A stretch of 64,000 nt of DNA. It comes from Thermodesulfobacteriota bacterium. GTDB lineage: Bacteria; Desulfobacterota_D; UBA1144; Nemesobacterales; UBA2774. This document shows, one piece after another, positions 16,469 through 24,272 of the stretch (position 1 is the first letter of the stretch; each line of letters opens with the position of its first letter). The notes beneath the pieces were generated by a model. It ran no database searches, was not told the DNA's origin, and was given only the letters and a program-made list of their open reading frames with translations. Made by a program: the position numbers and the translations under genes. The DNA lies in contig DAOKYU010000002.1 of NCBI GenBank assembly GCA_035325995.1, positions 1 to 64,000 of the forward strand, written 5' to 3'.

Positions 16469-17481
16469 AGCGAGAGGAATATCCCACTTTCCCAGCAATG
16501 GTGCGGAGCGTGGTAAAATCGAAAAACCCTCCCCCGTTTTTACACGGCATCACAAGATACGTTGATATGTTCTGTGGCATTGGGGGATTTCATTTGGCGG
16601 CGTCAGCATTTGGCATGGAGTGCGTATTCGCTTGCGATATAGACGAAGAGGCTCGTCGAACTTATGAGCACAATTTTAACATTAGGCCAGAAAGCGATAT
16701 TTCCCGCATTAAACCGAACAACGTACCGGATCACGACATCTTCTTCGCCGGTTTCCCTTGTCAACCATTCTCGATAATAGGGAACCGTCAAGGGTTTAGC
16801 GATATTCGCGGAACTCTGTTTTTTGAAATCGTTAGAATACTGGAAGCTAAAAGGCCGCGCGCCGTACTCTTGGAAAATGTGAAGCAATTAGTATCGCATG
16901 ATAAGGGACGCACCCTAGAGCGAATTGTTCAGGAGCTGGAAAATTTAGGCTATCACATTTCATGGAAGATTTTAAATGCATTAGATTACGGGTTGCCCCA
17001 AAAACGTGAGAGAATCTTAATCGCAGGCACTTTAGACGATTTTACGGATTTCACGTGGCCGGAAGGCAATAAGCCGATGAAGCCTTTAAGTGAAATATTG
17101 GAGAAAGACCCCGACCCCAAACATTTCGTAAGCGAGCGGATTCTGAAACGCAGACAAGCCGCGCATACGAGCAAGCACAATCCTGGCATTTGGCATGAGA
17201 ACAAACAGGGCAATATATCGAGCTATCCCTATTCATGCGCTTTAAGGGCCGGAGCGTCATATAATTACTTATTGGTGAATGGAGAAAGAAGGCTAACTCC
17301 CCGAGAAATGCTCCGCTTGCAAGGATTCCCGGATTCTTTTGAAATTGTTTGCAACGATACTCAAGCCAGAAAACAGGCGGGTAACGCCGTACCCGTCCCG
17401 CTAGTCAAAGCAGGTATTGAAGGAATATTGAATGTCATCGGAGCCTCCAAAACTCAAAGGAAAAAACAAAGCGCGCAATAG
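16465..17481 (+). CDS. DNA (cytosine-5-)-methyltransferase
   Basis: 338 residues. Motif I is YVDMFCGIGGFHLAASAFG (32-50), and motif IV is GFPCQPFSIIGNRQGFSD with catalytic C99. Motif VI is LLENVKQL and motif VIII has PQKRERILIAG. A short target-recognition region (about 215-265) follows. Motif IX is in RRLTPREMLRLQGFPDSF and motif X in QAGNAVPVPLV. All motifs are intact, so it should methylate cytosine at C5 in an unknown target and protect it from the adjacent nuclease. The gene overlaps the transposase by 4 bases and the nuclease gene by 50 bases. Confidence 0.96.
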   Translation: MKREEYPTFPAMVRSVVKSKNPPPFLHGITRYVDMFCGIGGFHLAASAFGMECVFACDIDEEARRTYEHNFNIRPESDISRIKPNNVPDHDIFFAGFPCQPFSIIGNRQGFSDIRGTLFFEIVRILEAKRPRAVLLENVKQLVSHDKGRTLERIVQELENLGYHISWKILNALDYGLPQKRERILIAGTLDDFTDFTWPEGNKPMKPLSEILEKDPDPKHFVSERILKRRQAAHTSKHNPGIWHENKQGNISSYPYSCALRAGASYNYLLVNGERRLTPREMLRLQGFPDSFEIVCNDTQARKQAGNAVPVPLVKAGIEGILNVIGASKTQRKKQSAQ

Positions 17482-18172
17482 TCCGTACCCGCTAGGCGAG
17501 TTCCCCGATGATGTAGTTAAGGGAATCGGAAAGCTTATCGTGCATCGCTTGGCGATAGGGCATGCCGATATTAATGGAGATGATTTCGCGGGAATATTCG
17601 CCAAATCTATTAGCGGCGAGCATAGAAACAAGCCATTAGGGGTTACGGACGTAATATGGAATGGATGTTCATGGTCGGTAAAAACAATCAAGAGCGTAAA
17701 GCCATTCACTCAACCGCAAGTCAGGCTGATAGCTGGCCGAAACTCTCCCACTTATTCCTATGGCGCAACTAACCTAACAGAAGATATTCAAAAAACGGGC
17801 AGGCAAATCTTAAGCATTTGGAATGAACGAGTCAACCAATCTTTAAATGAACATGACGACTTAAGGATTGTAGTGTTAATGAGGAACATGGATACGCTAG
17901 AGTTTACGTTGTTTGAATTTGAAGCTGGTCGCTACGTTCCTTCTAACTATACTTGGCAAGAAAATAGGAACAACAATTTCGAGGGTTTTGACGCGAAAAC
18001 GGGCGAGCATTGCTTTACTTGGCAACCGCATGGCTCTCAGTTCACTGTTTTCAAATCTGTTCCTGCATCGGCTTACAGGTTCCGCATCACCAAACATCCG
18101 GGTCTTATCGAGCCCCAGCATGTTTTAAGGCTGATTCAATTTAACGATGACTGGATAGAGCGTGTTACGTGA
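17432..18172 (+). CDS. Probable type II restriction endonuclease
   Basis: 246 residues. The identification rests mainly on position between a C5 methyltransferase and vsr. A possible PD-(D/E)xK-type core is GVTDVIWNGCSWSVKTIKS (about residues 70-88), with an aspartate and a lysine in suitable places; the acidic residue normally two before the lysine is a serine. SYGATNLTEDIQKTGRQIL and HDDLRIVVLMRNMDTLEFTLFE look like alternating strands and helices of such a fold. The start ATG lies inside the methyltransferase gene (50-base overlap), and the stop abuts the vsr ATG. The recognition site is unknown. Confidence 0.6.
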   Translation: MSSEPPKLKGKNKARNSPYPLGEFPDDVVKGIGKLIVHRLAIGHADINGDDFAGIFAKSISGEHRNKPLGVTDVIWNGCSWSVKTIKSVKPFTQPQVRLIAGRNSPTYSYGATNLTEDIQKTGRQILSIWNERVNQSLNEHDDLRIVVLMRNMDTLEFTLFEFEAGRYVPSNYTWQENRNNNFEGFDAKTGEHCFTWQPHGSQFTVFKSVPASAYRFRITKHPGLIEPQHVLRLIQFNDDWIERVT

Positions 18173-18574
18173 ATGAGTTCAAAGTCTCACATGTCGAAAG
18201 TGAGGGCGAAAAACACTACCCCCGAAATAAAAATCAGACAGATTTTGTGGAAGATGGGCAAACGGGGTTATCGCCTGCATCGCTCCGACTTGCCGGGAAA
18301 GCCCGATATCGCTTTTATCAAGCGGAAGAAAGCCATTTTTGTACATGGCTGTTTTTGGCATGGGCATAATTGCCGCGCGGGTAGAAATACTCCCGGCACA
18401 AACACTGATTACTGGGGGCCTAAACTCGCAAGAAATCAGGCGCGAGATAAAAAACACGTTAGTGAGCTTAAATCCCTGAATTGGGATGTCCTTATTATTT
18501 GGGAGTGCGAATTGAAAAACCGGGAAGCCGTCGAAAAACGAATCAAAAACTACCTATGTGTGTCAAGTATATAA
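18173..18574 (+). CDS. vsr: Very short patch repair (Vsr) endonuclease
   Basis: 133 residues, slightly short for the family. Visible hallmarks: MSKVRAKNTTPEIKIRQILW at the N-terminus, the catalytic aspartate in LPGKPDIAF, and the metal and zinc site in IFVHGCFWHGHNCR. The family's W-x-x-K-x-x-x-N-x-x-R-D is seen as WGPKLARNQARD, followed by WDVLIIWECEL. Vsr nicks 5' of the T in T:G mismatches formed when 5-methylcytosine deaminates. Its presence fits the linked C5 methyltransferase. The last residues (LCVSSI) and the stop are encoded by the right terminal inverted repeat, so the element boundary has been tailored to the gene, or the reverse. Confidence 0.93.
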   Translation: MSSKSHMSKVRAKNTTPEIKIRQILWKMGKRGYRLHRSDLPGKPDIAFIKRKKAIFVHGCFWHGHNCRAGRNTPGTNTDYWGPKLARNQARDKKHVSELKSLNWDVLIIWECELKNREAVEKRIKNYLCVSSI

Positions 18575-18579
18575 TTCCC
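18557..18579 (-). repeat. Right terminal inverted repeat of the element
   Basis: Perfect 23-bp reverse complement of the left end. It encodes the C-terminal residues and TAA stop (18572-18574) of vsr. Confidence 0.95.
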
Positions 18580-18587
18580 TTTGAAAA
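18580..18587 (+). repeat. Target-site duplication, right copy
   Basis: TTTGAAAA, identical to 15463-15470, directly follows the right inverted repeat. Confidence 0.92.
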
Positions 18588-18714
18588 TGATTCCGATGAT
18601 GTACCAACTGCAATGTGGGTAATGCACAGGTCCAAATATATTTATACGGATGATTTAAAGAAGGCTTGCGCCAATCTGAAAGTTACTGAAAAAGAGTTGT
18701 TGGGATATTCCTGA
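18588..18714 (+). pseudogene. 3' part of the small gene split by the element
   Basis: Continues in frame from 15376-15470 once the element and one duplicate are removed, ending at TGA 18712-18714. It encodes about 42 residues, including VPTAMWVMHRSKYIYTDD and VTEKELLGYS. The H-R-S-K-x-I ... L-K-K-A ... E-L-L spacing is like the C-terminal half of HicA toxins; this is a weak likeness by eye. Confidence 0.5.
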
Positions 18715-18790
18715 GTCCTCATTAGTTCGCGGCCTATTTTCCCGGGGGCGTTTTCTTGTCCGTATTTCCATAACCATATAGAATTATCTG

Positions 18791-19465
18791 ATGAACAGGA
18801 AGGCCGTAATAATCCTCTCGGGGGGAATCGACAGCACGACGCTGCTGTACGATACGGCGGCGAAGGGCTACGAGGTTTCGGCCCTCACATTCATCTACGG
18901 GCAGAAGCACGAGAGGGAGATAAGCTCGGCGCGGGCCATATGCGGGCGTATGTCAGTCCCTCACATGGTCGTCGATCTTTCGGGGCTGAAGCCGCTCCTT
19001 TCCGGCTCGGCGCTGACCGACCCGGGCGTCGATATTCCGGACGTGCCGGAGACGTCGGAGCACTACGAGACGCTGAAATCGACTATAGTCCCCAACCGTA
19101 ACGCCATATTCCTCTCGATAGCCGTCGGGTACGCGGTGAGCTCGGGGGCGGGCGCCGTTCTCTTCGGGGCGCACCATTCCGACAGGGGCGTCTATCCCGA
19201 CTGCAGGGCCGAATTCGTCGAGGCGTTCCAGGCGGCGGAGAGGCTCGCGACGGACATGCCGGAGCTTCGCATAGAGGCCCCCTACGCCGGGTTCGACAAG
19301 TCGGAGATAGTCCGGCTCGGGGCCGGGCTCGGGGTGCCGTTCGGGCTCGCCTGGAGCTGCTACAAGGGCGGGGAGATACACTGCGGGGTGTGCAGCTCCT
19401 GCAGGGAGCGCAAGAGGGCGTTCGCCGAGGCCGGGGTCCCCGACCCGACGGGGTACAGGGCATGA
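18791..19465 (+). CDS. queC: 7-cyano-7-deazaguanine synthase
   Basis: 224 residues. The PP-loop ATPase motif is LSGGIDSTTLLYD at the N-terminus. GAHHSDRGVYPDCRAEF is the family substrate loop, and the C-terminal zinc site is CYKGGEIHCGVCSSCRER. QueC converts 7-carboxy-7-deazaguanine with ammonia and ATP into preQ0 for queuosine tRNA modification. Its stop overlaps the queE start (ATGA). It lies immediately after the AT-rich mobile region, but its composition is host-like. Confidence 0.96.
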   Translation: MNRKAVIILSGGIDSTTLLYDTAAKGYEVSALTFIYGQKHEREISSARAICGRMSVPHMVVDLSGLKPLLSGSALTDPGVDIPDVPETSEHYETLKSTIVPNRNAIFLSIAVGYAVSSGAGAVLFGAHHSDRGVYPDCRAEFVEAFQAAERLATDMPELRIEAPYAGFDKSEIVRLGAGLGVPFGLAWSCYKGGEIHCGVCSSCRERKRAFAEAGVPDPTGYRA

Positions 19466-20103
19466 AGATAAGCGAGATATTCTTCTCGCTCCAGGGCGAG
19501 GGGATAGAGATAGGGCTCCCTACCGTGTTCGTCAGGCTCTTCGCGTGCGACCTCCGGTGCTCGTGGTGCGACACGATGTACGCCGTCGAGGGGAGGGATT
19601 TTAAGGACATGACCGTCGAGGCCGTCATGGAGGAGATAGCGTCATACGGGTGCCGGAGGGTATGCATCACGGGGGGCGAGCCGCTCATCCAGGCGAAGGA
19701 GGCGGCGGCGCTGGCGGCGATGCTTACGGCGGAGGGATACTGCATCGTCCTCGAAACGAGCGGGCACAAGATGCCACCGCCCGAGTTCTGGGGGGAAAAC
19801 ACGGTCATCAGCATGGACTGCAAGTGCCCCGGGTCGGGGATGGAGGGGCGGATGGACTTCGGCCTCTTTTCGAAGCTCCGTCCCGGGGACCAGCTCAAGT
19901 TCGTCATAGGCGGCGACGCCGATTACGAATACGCGAAGAAGGTTATTTCCGACAATGAAATCAGGGCTAATATCATATTCCAGCCTGTGGGCGGAGAGGG
20001 GCTCGGGGCGCTGACGGACCGCGTCCTCGCAGACAGGCTCGGCAGGGTGCGCGTCCTGCCGCAGCTCCACAAAATTCTGTGGGGGAACAAACGTGGTGTA
20101 TAA
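19462..20103 (+). CDS. queE: 7-carboxy-7-deazaguanine synthase
   Basis: 213 residues from ATG 19462, which overlaps the queC stop by 4 bases; the frame is open further upstream inside queC, but MKISEIFFSLQGEG is the family's N-terminus. The radical-SAM cluster motif is ACDLRCSWCDT (C-x3-C-x2-C) and the SAM-binding ITGGEPL follows. QueE makes 7-carboxy-7-deazaguanine from 6-carboxytetrahydropterin, the substrate of QueC. No queD, queF or tgt is in the window. Confidence 0.95.
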   Translation: MKISEIFFSLQGEGIEIGLPTVFVRLFACDLRCSWCDTMYAVEGRDFKDMTVEAVMEEIASYGCRRVCITGGEPLIQAKEAAALAAMLTAEGYCIVLETSGHKMPPPEFWGENTVISMDCKCPGSGMEGRMDFGLFSKLRPGDQLKFVIGGDADYEYAKKVISDNEIRANIIFQPVGGEGLGALTDRVLADRLGRVRVLPQLHKILWGNKRGV

Positions 20104-20206
20104 TAAATAGTTCCCGGTACGGGAATCCGCCTTGTTGTTTTTAATGGTCATTATGTTATAATCCGCAAGCGGTTTTGCACATTTATTATGTATGGGGAGT
20201 GAATAG

Positions 20207-21085
20207 ATGCAGAGGTTGATAATGGAAGAGATAAGGGAAAAATACGACTACGAGCCTTTCGCAGACACCGAAGAGTACAGACAGGTGAACGGCGATTGTA
20301 TATACAGCTGGGTCGAGCTGATGAAAAAGAAGGGCACGAACAGTATCGATGCCATCCTCGACATCGCCACCGGCGCGGGCACCATGGTTCAGATCGTATT
20401 CGATTACCTTCCCGAGAGCTGGCGCAAGGCAGCCGTGATGTGCCTCGACCAGTCGGGCGAGGCCCTTAAGCTCGCCCAGTCGAAGCTCGAAAAGACCGTC
20501 GAAAGGCTGAAGCTCGTTCACTCGTTCGTCGAGGACATGACCCTCGACGACAGCAGCATCGACTTCGCCGTCTGGGGCAACGGGATACATTATCTGTCCG
20601 AAGAGGACCAGCTCGACAGCATCAAGAGAATAAAGCAGGCGTTAAAACCGGGCGGGTTTTTCTTCTTCAACACGGCGTTTTACGAAGAGGCCAGGCCCGT
20701 CGAGACGCTGCCCTTTTACCGCACGCAGGTCAAGACGGCCGTTCAGTATCTAAGGGAGCGCGGCGTCAGCAGGCTGAAGGACGATTCGAGGACCGAGGCT
20801 TCGAAGTTCCTCCCGAAGGCGTATTACGAGGAGCTCGTACAGAGGTCGGGCTTCAAGCTCGTCGAGGTAAAGGAGTTCGCCGTGGACATGAAGCGCGAGG
20901 CCTGGGAATACATAAGCTCCTTCCAGCAGTACGCGGCGGGGGCTCTCAGGGGCTACCCCGTGGACGAGGCCGTCCGCGCGATGAGAGAGGCCGTACAGCC
21001 CGCCCTGGAGCAGCACGGCGAGAGGGACAGCGACGGAAACCTCTATATCACCCGCAAGTGGCTCGCCATAAGCTCCCAGGTCTGA
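20207..21085 (+). CDS. Class I SAM-dependent methyltransferase
   Basis: 292 residues; the ATG at 20207 is preceded by GGGGAGTG at a suitable distance. Motif I is ILDIATGAGTMVQIVFDYL (about residues 50-68), the acidic loop is CLDQSGEALKLAQ, and motif IV-V is IDFAVWGNGIHYLSEEDQL, followed by ALKPGGFFFFNTAFYEE. These fit the UbiE/MenG-like and small-molecule methyltransferase group. The C-terminal 100 residues (KREAWEYISSFQQYAAGAL) are helical and may form the substrate cap. Substrate unknown. It is not obviously tied to the queuosine genes upstream. Confidence 0.8.
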   Translation: MQRLIMEEIREKYDYEPFADTEEYRQVNGDCIYSWVELMKKKGTNSIDAILDIATGAGTMVQIVFDYLPESWRKAAVMCLDQSGEALKLAQSKLEKTVERLKLVHSFVEDMTLDDSSIDFAVWGNGIHYLSEEDQLDSIKRIKQALKPGGFFFFNTAFYEEARPVETLPFYRTQVKTAVQYLRERGVSRLKDDSRTEASKFLPKAYYEELVQRSGFKLVEVKEFAVDMKREAWEYISSFQQYAAGALRGYPVDEAVRAMREAVQPALEQHGERDSDGNLYITRKWLAISSQV

Positions 21086-21414
21086 GAAGGGCTCGTTTCC
21101 ACCCGAGACAGAATTCTCCCGCGTCACGCAGGACGCATATAAAGCTCCGCCGTTACCCGGCACAAGCCGCCTATTGCTGAGAGTCCTCCTCACCCTTTAT
21201 CCCTGTTTTGGTTTCGGTTGCTTTCGAGCGGTACTGGATGAGCTACTGTGCAGCCGGCGAAGGACGACCGAATGCTCACTTGCTCGCATCCGTTCCGCGC
21301 TGGGGAGAGGGGAATTAAAAAGAAAAGCAAAAGACTGGATTCCCGACCCGGCTTCGCCCGTGGGCTACGCCGCGGCAAGTACAGGCTTGTTGTTGAGGAA
21401 AGTAAGTTGCGCGC

Positions 21415-21490
21415 TGTACTAGATAAGCGTTTGCGCTTCAAGGCCGGGGTGTCCGATTCCTCGCTCGCTCGCAATCGTTGGGAATGACAG
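21415..21490 (+). repeat. Dispersed repeat, copy A
   Basis: About 75 bases running from GTACTAGATAAGCGTTTG to TCGTTGGGAATGACAGA. It aligns over its length with 51087-51160 (GGTACCGGATAAGCGTTTG ... TCGTTGGGAATGACAAA). Confidence 0.7.
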
Positions 21491-21570
21491 AAACTGAATG
21501 GATTCCTGCTATTTTGTGTTGAGCTGCTTTAGGGCTGTACCGGATGGACTTCTGTGCAGTCAGCCTGAGG

Positions 21571-21613
21571 CGTCCAATTCCTCACTCGTTCGGAATCGTT
21601 GCGGGGAATGACA
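21571..21613 (+). repeat. Dispersed repeat, copy B (3' module)
   Basis: CGTCCAATTCCTCACTCGTT, then CGGAATCGTT, then GGGGAATGACAG. This is the end module of copy A with a few changes and a 2-3 base insertion. Confidence 0.65.
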
Positions 21614-21952
21614 GACTGGAAAACTTCTCCGCTGAAAGTTAAGTTGAATTCTCCCATAACGCAAGCCGCACAGGCTGCGTAAAACCCCCTCCTCGCGAAA
21701 GCGGAATTCCCCGGATACATATCATGATTTGAAAGCGTGGGAAAGGGGCGGAGCCCCGCACGAAGCGTGGAATTCCCGCGCCGCGGCTTTTCGGGCGTAG
21801 CTGCCGTTCACGCGTTCCCGGGGATGCACCGCGGCCAAAGCCGCGACGTCTTCTCTCCGGGCCGCACGCGCATGACTCTCCCGCCGGAAGGCACAGCTCT
21901 CCCGTTACGGAATTTCCCTCTTTAATCCGGGATTTCGGATATACAGCCCTGA

Positions 21953-23299
21953 TTACATCAGGTTGTAGTAGTCGAGGCCGAGGTGCGTGATGAGCTCTTC
22001 GCCCTTCAGGTACCTGAGGGTGTTCTTCAGCTTCATGAGCTGAATGAAGAGGTCGTGCTCGGGGTAGAGGTCTTCGCCGTGCATAGGGCTCTTGAAGTAA
22101 AACGAGAGCCATTCCTGTATGCCGTCGAGACCGGCCCTGCTCGCGAGGTCCAGAAACAGCACCAGGTCGAGCACTATCGGGGCCGCAAGTATGCTGTCCC
22201 TGCAGAGGAAGTTGACCTTTATCTGCATCGGGTAGCCGAGCCAGCCGAATATGTCGATGTTGTCCCAGGCTTCCTTGGCGTCGCCCCTCGGAGGATAGTA
22301 GTTGATCCTTACCTTGTGGTAATAATCCGAATATAATTCGGGGTAGAGCTCGGGCTGGAACATGTATTCGAGGACGCTCAGCTTGCTCTCTTCCTTGGTC
22401 TTGAAGGAATAGGGGTCGTCGAGCACCTCGCCGTCGCGGTTCCCGAGTATGTTCGTCGAAAACCACCCGTGAAGGCCTATCATCCTGCTCTTGAGGCCCG
22501 GGGCGAGGATCGTCTTCATGAGCGTCTGACCTGTCTTGAAGTCCTTGCCGGCGATCGGCAGGCCGTTCTTCTTCGCGAGGTCCATCATCGCGGGGAAGTC
22601 CACCGACAGGTTGGGCGCGCCGTTGGCGTAGGGCACGCCGCACTTGAGCGCGGCGTAGGCGTAGATCATGCTCGGGGCTACGTCGGGATGGTTCTCCCTG
22701 AGCCCCTTTTCGAAAGCGGTGAGGGACGCGTGCACGGGCGACTGCTTTATGTAGACCTCTGTGCTCCCGCACCACACCATGACGAGCCTCGAAACGCCGC
22801 TCTCTTTCTTGAAATTCTCTATGTCTTCGATGAGCTGCCTGGCAAGGTCCATCTTGGTCTTGCCTTTCTTGAGGTGCCTGCCGTCGAGATTCTTGACGTA
22901 GTCCCTGCTGAATACGGCGGGCATCGGCTTCAGCCGCTCCAAAGGCTCGCGGAGGGCCTCGACCTGGTCCTTTTCGAGAACCCCGGCCTTTATGGAAGCC
23001 TCGTAGCAGTTATCCGGGTAGATGTCCCAGCCCGCGAAGACCAGATCGTCGAGCCCGGCGAGCTCGATGAAGTCCTTAATGAGGGGGGACTTCTTTTCCG
23101 TCCTCTTGCCGATCCTTATACGGGCCATCTGGGTGAGGGAGCCGACGGGCTTTCCGAGCCCGCGCCTTATGGCCTCGACCCCGGCGATGAAGGTCGTGGC
23201 CACCGCACCGCCCATCCCCGGTATGAGAACCCCCAGCTTGCCCGAGGGTTTCTGTATCTTTTTTTGCTTTTTCGTGGATTTCTTTTTAGTGTCCGCCAA
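21953..23299 (-). CDS. ino1: Inositol-3-phosphate synthase
   Basis: 448 residues from TTG 23299, which follows the rpsI end; the rpsI terminal codons supply GAAGAGG about 11 bases before it. The frame is open further upstream, but only in the shadow of rpsI. After a lysine-rich leader, GVLIPGMGGAVATTFIAGVE is the NAD-binding glycine loop. GWDIYPDNCYEAS, PNLSVDFPAM and KDFKTGQTLMKTILAPGL (phosphate- and NAD-binding lysines) are family blocks. The enzyme cyclises glucose-6-phosphate to inositol-3-phosphate, supplying inositol for lipids or compatible solutes. It is co-transcribed with rplM-rpsI by position. Confidence 0.92.
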   Translation of the reverse strand: MADTKKKSTKKQKKIQKPSGKLGVLIPGMGGAVATTFIAGVEAIRRGLGKPVGSLTQMARIRIGKRTEKKSPLIKDFIELAGLDDLVFAGWDIYPDNCYEASIKAGVLEKDQVEALREPLERLKPMPAVFSRDYVKNLDGRHLKKGKTKMDLARQLIEDIENFKKESGVSRLVMVWCGSTEVYIKQSPVHASLTAFEKGLRENHPDVAPSMIYAYAALKCGVPYANGAPNLSVDFPAMMDLAKKNGLPIAGKDFKTGQTLMKTILAPGLKSRMIGLHGWFSTNILGNRDGEVLDDPYSFKTKEESKLSVLEYMFQPELYPELYSDYYHKVRINYYPPRGDAKEAWDNIDIFGWLGYPMQIKVNFLCRDSILAAPIVLDLVLFLDLASRAGLDGIQEWLSFYFKSPMHGEDLYPEHDLFIQLMKLKNTLRYLKGEELITHLGLDYYNLM

Positions 23300-23307
23300 G
23301 GCGAAAA

Positions 23308-23700
23308 TTACCTCTTCGAGAACTGTGGTCCCTTTCTCGCTTTCTTGAGTCCGTACTTCTTCCTTTCGACCATACGCGGGTCTCTCGTGAGCTGCCCTGC
23401 GACCTTGAGAGGCTTTCTGTAGGTGTCGTCGGCCTGGAGGAGCGCCCTCGCTATGCCGTGCCTTACCGCGCCGGCCTGGCCCGTGAGCCCACCGCCCTTT
23501 ACATCGACGAAGACGTTGAACTTGCCCTTCGTCTGCGTCGTCTGAAGGGGCTCGAGCGCGTGGAGGAGCCACGATTCCCTCGGGAAATATTCGGCGGCTT
23601 CCCTGCTGTTTATGGAAATCTTGCCGTCGCCCGGGCGGAGCCATACGCGCGCGGTGGACGTCTTCCTTCTTCCTGTTCCGTAATAGTTCACTTCGGCCAT
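23308..23700 (-). CDS. rpsI: Ribosomal protein S9
   Basis: 130 residues from the ATG at 23700 (MAEVNYYGTGRRKTSTARVW); a TTG overlapping the rplM stop at 23712 is an alternative start but sits too close to the ribosome-binding site. The universal C-terminus DPRMVERKKYGLKKARKGPQFSKR reaches into the ribosomal P site. It is the second gene of the rplM-rpsI operon. Confidence 0.97.
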   Translation of the reverse strand: MAEVNYYGTGRRKTSTARVWLRPGDGKISINSREAAEYFPRESWLLHALEPLQTTQTKGKFNVFVDVKGGGLTGQAGAVRHGIARALLQADDTYRKPLKVAGQLTRDPRMVERKKYGLKKARKGPQFSKR

Positions 23701-23708
23701 TTCGTCCG

Positions 23709-24137
23709 TCAAACCTCCAGATTTTCAGGCTGCTGCGAGACGTGCGGATGCTCGTTCCCCGCGTAAACCTTTAGCCTGCTTATGAGTTTATCCTGCATTT
23801 TGTTCTTGGGAAGCATTCCCCAAACGGCTTTCCTGATTATCTCGCCGGGCTTTTTCTTCATGAGATCGTCGGCCGTGATGGACTTTATACCGCCCGGATA
23901 CCCTGTGTGCCAGTAGTATTTCTTCTGTTCCCACTTCTTGCCGGTGAATTTCACCTTGTCGGCGTTGACTACGATGACGAAGTCGCCGATGTCGGCATGC
24001 GGGGTGAACTGGGGCTTGTCCTTGCCTCTCAGTATCGTGGCAATTTTGGTTGAAAGCCTGCCCACAGTCTTGCCTTCACCGTCTATGATGTACCATTTTT
24101 TCTCGAAATCTTCACTTCTCGCCATGTAGCTGCTCAT
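23709..24137 (-). CDS. rplM: Ribosomal protein L13
   Basis: 142 residues from ATG 24137, chosen over GTG 24143 because GAGG lies 7 bases before it. WYIIDGEGKTVGRLSTKIATILRGK and the central HTGYPGGIKSITADDL block are diagnostic, ending with KVYAGNEHPH. It is a large-subunit protein and the first gene of the operon, with rpsI closely following. Confidence 0.97.
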   Translation of the reverse strand: MSSYMARSEDFEKKWYIIDGEGKTVGRLSTKIATILRGKDKPQFTPHADIGDFVIVVNADKVKFTGKKWEQKKYYWHTGYPGGIKSITADDLMKKKPGEIIRKAVWGMLPKNKMQDKLISRLKVYAGNEHPHVSQQPENLEV

Positions 24138-24272
24138 TTTCACGCCTCAAACCTTTGGGATTAAACAGTGAAATTTACCGTCTCCACGCCGATTGTCAAG
24201 CAAAAGCCGCCCCTCGCCGCCGGTTGGTCTCGGAGCCGGTCAGGTGCTATAATCATCCGAGAGTGAGGTGAC

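Larger units (their letters stand above)
15471..18579 (+). mobile_element. IS1595-family element carrying a restriction-modification-Vsr cassette
   Basis: The 3,109-bp element is bounded by perfect 23-bp terminal inverted repeats and by 8-bp direct repeats TTTGAAAA. It encodes, all on the plus strand, a DDE transposase, a C5-cytosine methyltransferase, a probable restriction endonuclease and a Vsr endonuclease. Gene junctions overlap (4 and 50 bases) or abut, with the last stop codon inside the right terminal repeat. The IS1595 family is known to include members with passenger genes. A complete restriction-modification-repair set packed between such ends is unusual. Composition is clearly more AT-rich than the flanking core genes. 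Intact ends and target duplication point to a recent insertion by transposition. Confidence 0.93.
21086..21952 (+). other. Gene-free stretch with degenerate dispersed repeats
   Basis: I see no credible coding region in these 867 bases. They contain copies of a dispersed repeat (21415-21490 and 21571-21613) whose end reads like CTCACTCGTTCGGAATCG followed by a TTGGGAATGACA-type tail. GC-rich inverted-repeat debris (for example around 21740-21860) makes up much of the rest. Several ORFs here are artefacts of the repeats. Confidence 0.6.

Noticed and set aside
18481..18714. A 77-residue ORF crossing the right end of the transposon
   Set aside because: It runs out of frame through vsr and the inverted repeat; only its last part (from 18588) belongs to the gene that was split.
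18715..18790. A possible preQ1 riboswitch before queC
   Set aside because: No preQ1 pseudoknot pattern is visible; the leader is too short and lacks the A-rich tail.
23300..23644. Long N-terminal extension of inositol-3-phosphate synthase
   Set aside because: It is the shadow of rpsI in another frame; the TTG at 23299 with a nearby GAGG gives the family's normal N-terminus.
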